Positions 60,230 to 64,000 of a stretch of 64,000 nt of DNA are shown one piece after another. This DNA is from Punica granatum. Taxonomy: Eukaryota > Streptophyta > Magnoliopsida > Myrtales > Lythraceae. The notes below the pieces were generated by a model. That model saw nothing but the letters and a program-made list of their open reading frames with translations, was not told where the DNA came from and did not search any database. The stretch is taken from the NCBI RefSeq assembly GCF_007655135.1, contig NC_045134.1, positions 1,798,001 to 1,862,000 on the forward strand, given 5' to 3'. Position 1 is the stretch's first letter. Every line of letters starts with the position of its first letter. The translations under genes and the position numbers were made by a program.

Positions 60230-61137
60230 AGACTTGAATAGAAAATGATTTATGTTTAAGTGCTATAGATCTAAGAATAAAACTAGATGATCCATATAGT
60301 TGGCTATAGGGTTTGACATTTACCGTGGCATTGGCTAGATTGAGATCTTATAGTGAAGGGACGTAGTGCATGACATATATGGTTATAGGTTCATTAGAAT
60401 ATTTTAATTATATATTTGTCACTGTTTGAATTGTTATGATATGTTGTGAGGCGTCACTCATGAACTTTAGGAGCCGATAACATTTTAAGAATTATGTTTT
60501 TTGTTATGGAAAGGGTTCTCGATAAAGTCAAACGAGTTGATATTATAATCACATTGTCACTTAGTGATAAACCTAGTTAGTCATACACATTGAGCGTATT
60601 TAAGCCAATGAAATAATTAATTCTAATTAAGAAAGTTAATTATAAATTAATTATTGGATGAGGCTTGCAATGTGGTTGCAATGGTTCTAGCACATTCTGA
60701 GACCGAATCCAATATCAAGGTAAATCCGATTGGAGAAATACGAGAGTTTCCTTATATGAAAAGTTTCTATAAATACATTGTTTATAAGTTGAAAGTTGGT
60801 TCAAGGACAAAAGTGATATTTCTTTCTTATTTAGAGGGCAAGTCATTAGATGACTTAAAGTGCAAGGACTAATTTATGATTAATTAATTAATTAATATAG
60901 ATTAATTAATAATTGCAATTAGATCTCTAGGATAAATCTAAGAATCTATATATAGATATAATATCTTATGATTAACCTTAAGTGTGTCGTTTATTCTCAA
61001 GACCCAAAAGGTGAGAGAGTGGAAGAGAGGCTCAACTAAGAATCCCAGCACAGTCATACCCTTAACCTCACCTATGGGAGGGCATCCCGGCCTTGGTTTG
61101 GTGAATCGGTGTTGTCCGAGACTACCTTGACGTGGTC
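60230..61137. repeat. 5'-truncated second copy of the LTR-like repeat
   Basis: Collinear with 50,983-51,880 (TAGACTTGAATAGAAAA onward; CACTTAGTGATAAACCTAGT; GGCTTGCAATGTGGTTGCAA; GTTGTCCGAGACTACCTTGA) with ~10% divergence by eye. Its first ~670 bp are missing, and the left edge abuts the chloroplast rpoC1 block directly. Confidence 0.75.
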
Positions 61138-61650
61138 TGCTCAAAACCAGCGGTGACACCAAGCATATCTCCCTCAGGATTAGACAGTAACGAAGTCACC
61201 GCCCTTCAAATCGACCCAGTGTACTTCAGCTGGCACCACATTTTTCCTCCAAGCCTCCTCATTTTCTGACACACAAATTAGAAAGAAACTTGAGCCAAAC
61301 ATAGAAATCAAACAGGCTCTTATCTTCCCGCTTGCTTTCATATGCCCCTGAAATTTTAATGTGGTCTGGTCATGGCTTTCCAAAAGCACATGGGCATGGC
61401 TCTATATTCATTCAAGGAAGTAAAAGCTCATTTTTCAGCATGAATGAAACTTCAAGGTTTCTGGAAAAGAAACTCACTCGGAAAGACTACAACTGCATCG
61501 TGTAGATGAAGTTCGTGGAGGAATTGAAGAACAGCCGGTTCCGCTCAATATCGAGGGCAGCAAACAACGGCACTTCACCTTCTAACTGGAGCTCAACATT
61601 CAGAGACGCCTCGAATGAAAGCTTCAGATTCTTCATCATGATGAATTAGC
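61138..61650 (-). pseudogene. ELP1 relic: exon 2 piece, intron 1 and exon 1, unit C
   Basis: 61,140-61,185 matches ELP1 exon 2 near 43,550-43,590; after an internal deletion, 61,186-61,265 matches 43,720-43,800 (GTAACGAAGTCACCGCCC, GCTGGCACCACATTTTTCC); 61,270-61,480 matches intron 1; 61,480-61,650 matches exon 1 (GAACAGCCGGTTCCGCTC). Same order and strand as ELP1. Frames are broken. Confidence 0.85.
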
Positions 61651-62022
61651 CAAACTCTAATGGAGAGCAAACTGTAGAATTTCCTTCCTTTTCCTTATCA
61701 CTTTGGTCAAAACCTTTTACACCGTTACGAGCTTATCATTAAGAGCACCTCACTTACTATCGAGTGGATGGTGGGTACCCGTCGATTTAGATAAAACGCA
61801 AGAAGCAAGATCCTCAATAACTTCATATTTCAATACTTTTACAGCAATTCTAATGCTAGATGAACAACTACTTTCATTCGTAAAAAGAATTCAAGGTAAT
61901 TACACATGCAGGTCGGGTTTACATATGATGATGACACATTCGGCGGGTCAGGTTTACAGAATTTAATACTTTAAGGTGATTTTTACAATGACTTCGGCCC
62001 AAAAAGTGAAAGGCCAACCAGG

Positions 62023-62736
62023 CTAGAGCTTTGAGCTGGCCTGGTTAGCCACAGCTTCCACGGTCTCGTCGGAGCCGAGGGAATCCAAAACTTCCCTCAG
62101 GACTACCATCCTATTAGCGGCGTACACGTCTCCGTCCCATTTCCTCGCGACCAACTCCTCGGCAAGCCTGACGGCGGCACTCACCGTCTCCTTCGGGCCG
62201 TCGTGAGCCGAGTCGATGATCCCCATCGCCGCCCCCTGCGCGGCAGTCAGCTTCGCCGCCTTCATCAACATCTCGCGCCTTGCCGCCGGCGACCCGATCT
62301 TGCTCCTGATCAGCGTCACGAACCAATTGGCGAGCACGAGGCCGAAGTCCACCTCACCCATGTAGAGAAACCCCCGATCCTTCCTCATCAGGACGTAGTC
62401 GTGGCTCAGCGCAAGGATGAGGCCGGATGCAGAAGCGTGGCCGGTGACGGCGGCGATGGTAGGCATGGGAAGGGATATGAGGTCGCGAACGAGGGCCCGG
62501 AACTCGGACGACATGAGCTCGAGGCGGTCGCGGTGCTTCTGGGCCCAGGAGAGGTCGTAGCCGTTGGAGAAGAACTTGCCTTCGGCGGTGGTGACAAGGG
62601 CCGAGCAATTGGGCTCTTCGCGGACACGGCGAAGGGAAGACCGGAGGGAGCAGACGAGGGTGGGGTTCAGCCTGTGCTCGCCCGTGCCGGTGATCGCAAG
62701 CACAAAGACATTGCCCCTCTTCTCCAACGTACACAT
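62023..62736 (-). CDS. ECI1: Peroxisomal enoyl-CoA delta isomerase, copy C
   Basis: Intact intronless paralogue, 237 residues, start MCTLEKRGNVFVLAI at 62,736 and PTS1 SKL at the end. It shares LANWFVTLIRSKIG with copy B. Distinctive changes: YMGEVDFGL instead of YMSEVDIGL next to the presumed catalytic glutamate (still present), AQKHRDRLELMSSEFRAL, and GHASASGLIL. No in-frame upstream ATG was found. The leader is a GTCT-to-CT repeat (62,737-62,793) ending in CA repeats. Located right of the unit C ELP1 relic. Confidence 0.92.
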   Translation of the reverse strand: MCTLEKRGNVFVLAITGTGEHRLNPTLVCSLRSSLRRVREEPNCSALVTTAEGKFFSNGYDLSWAQKHRDRLELMSSEFRALVRDLISLPMPTIAAVTGHASASGLILALSHDYVLMRKDRGFLYMGEVDFGLVLANWFVTLIRSKIGSPAARREMLMKAAKLTAAQGAAMGIIDSAHDGPKETVSAAVRLAEELVARKWDGDVYAANRMVVLREVLDSLGSDETVEAVANQASSKL

Positions 62737-62737
62737 C

Positions 62738-62793
<56 letters not shown>
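62737..62793. repeat. (GTCT)n(CT)n(CA)n compound microsatellite in the ECI-C leader
   Basis: GTCT units, about 17 CT units, then a short CA run, directly upstream of ECI-C. Confidence 0.9.
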
Positions 62794-63530
62794 GCTCGCA
62801 GTCTCAATAAATAGAAGAAGATTAGTTCAAATTCCTCTCTCAATTTAAGTGATCTATTGAAATAATTGGATGTTGAATTAAGATAAAAAAGATTATTTGG
62901 TTACTAACAACGGTTGATTTAACTGGTTCGGTAATTGTTTTCTCGAATTCGAGTCTTATAAATGGAGAAAATAATTATTTATGAGGGTTTTATTATTAGT
63001 AAGCGAGCTCGAATTGAAATCCATTAAACTTCTTGATACTAGGTATATAACCAAAAAAACGAAGTGGCTGGCTATTCATAGTGACAGAATGGTTGTCGGC
63101 TCCCTATTTGCGGCCCAAATGGTTGTTGGAGCCCGTAATTAAAATGAACCAAAAAAAAAAAGGTCGTTCCTTTATGTTAATCGCGTGATTCAACAGATCT
63201 CGACTGTGGTGTGAATCACATGGGAATCCTAGAATGGTATTTCCCTCTCAAAGATCTCAGGATTCGCTCCACGTCCAACTCATGCGTTACTGATGCACAT
63301 CGGCATACAAACGGCATAATCTGATCTTAGACGCAATAAACAAGCAGTACAATTTGGTGCTTACTAGATCAAACTCGAACAATAGCACCATCACTTTGTG
63401 GTTTCCTATTGATGTACCCACCACCCGCAATAAAAAAGATTGAATCATTCAGCACTTTCCTCGAATCTCTGTCGCCTGGAATGAGCACAGGTCAAGCAAT
63501 GATGAGGCTTATCCTGGCATATAAATCAAT
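62794..63530. repeat. Duplicated flank segment right of ECI-C
   Basis: Paralogous to 48,885-49,515 and, for its first ~100 bp, to the ECI-B flank (AATTGGATGTTGAATTAAG). No gene. It ends at ATAAATCAATCAT, where LRR sequence begins. Confidence 0.75.
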
Positions 63531-64000
63531 CATTGAGAAATTGAATGTCTTGGTGATCAAGCGTCATTGAGAACTTTGTTGATTTCTTTTTGTGGAAGGA
63601 TAGTTGATCTTGATGGCCTTGAAAAGCTGGAATCTTTGATGTACCTGACTGTTTCTGCCTGTGAAAATCTTGAGGTGCTGCCAGATCTATCAAAGTTGAG
63701 TGTGTTGCACAATTTATACATAGATGATTGTGAAAAGCTAGTTGAAATTCGGGGTATGAGCAGTTTACATGCCTTAGTAAATTTGTATATCGGTGATGCA
63801 TCCGATGAAACACTGAATTTGTCAAACTTCAAGGCGTTGTTATTCTTGGTTGTTGATGACTGGATTGAGCTAAAAGGGCTTGATGGACTTGGTGAATTTA
63901 TATGGGCTACACGTTTCGGGATGTAAAGCAATTGAAAGGTTGCCTAACCTTTCAAACTTGAAATCATTGGGATACCTGCTAGCTGATGGCCGTGAGAAGT
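63531..64000 (+). pseudogene. LRR fragment of an NLR resistance gene, frameshifted, runs off the window
   Basis: Leucine-rich repeats of ~23 residues of the plant NLR type: LEKLESLMYLTVSACENLEV, LPDLSKLSVLHNLYIDDCEK, LVEIRGMSSLHALVNLYI, LKGLDGLGEF. Near 63,898 the frame slips by one; the next repeat (GLHVSGCKAIERLPNLSNL) continues in another frame to the window end. Wording such as CEKLVEI and CKAIERLP is typical of TIR-NLR families. The left end starts abruptly at a duplication breakpoint with no TIR or NB-ARC domain, so this is a fragment. More repeats presumably lie right of the window. Confidence 0.75.

Noticed and set aside
59553..60241. Apparent small plus-strand genes in the chloroplast-derived block
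   Set aside because: They are frame fragments of decayed rpoC1.

Overview
The window is nuclear DNA of a higher plant. It has spliced genes with GT-AG introns, a vacuolar aquaporin, a DYW-class PPR gene, Copia retrotransposons primed by plant initiator-Met tRNA, MITEs, and a fragment of chloroplast rpoC1 embedded in nuclear sequence. The protein style is eudicot. The LRR wording at the right edge resembles large TIR-NLR families of Myrtales, but assignment below eudicot is a guess.

Left end (1-13,205): nested transposons. A very young Copia element on the minus strand (1-7,883, its outer ~160 bp lie off the window) has almost identical LTRs. It sits inside the gag region of an older, decayed Copia element on the plus strand (7,884-11,848). 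That element lies in an intron of an ABCB20/ABCB6-type transporter, whose remaining 3' exon carries a frameshift and a nonsense codon.

Gene-bearing centre (15,489-44,249): a tonoplast aquaporin of the TIP1;3 type (+); a TDBD-domain probable nuclear protein with a 3-kb first intron holding a Helitron-like insertion (+); a Rab8/RABE1 GTPase (-); ribosomal protein S15a (-) head-to-head with an actin-depolymerizing factor (+); a DYW-type PPR gene (+) with a one-base frameshift just before its DYW domain; and Elongator subunit ELP1 (-). The long spacers between them are AT-rich with microsatellites.

Right third (44,250-64,000): a local duplication array. The ancestral block appears to be ELP1 - enoyl-CoA isomerase (ECI) - CCHC zinc-knuckle gene, all on the minus strand. 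Three intact ECI copies (46,268; 52,841; 62,023) are each preceded on the left by ELP1 sequence. Only the first ELP1 is complete; the others are relics of exons 1-3. A fourth position (48,838-48,884) keeps only the last codons of an ECI copy. The array was later invaded by a TIR element, a TRIM retrotransposon at an exon edge of the zinc-knuckle gene, several MITEs, a 587-bp fold-back element with perfect 8-bp target duplications, and an LTR-like repeat present twice, the second copy fused to a chloroplast rpoC1 insertion (NUPT). An orphan last exon of UDP-glucuronate decarboxylase and an NLR leucine-rich-repeat fragment are also present.

The genes do not form a pathway: they are housekeeping genes (translation, tRNA modification, vesicle traffic, actin turnover, peroxisomal beta-oxidation, water transport). 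The unusual content is the ECI/ELP1 duplication array and the layered insertions around it. I found no convincing new enzymatic or defence system.
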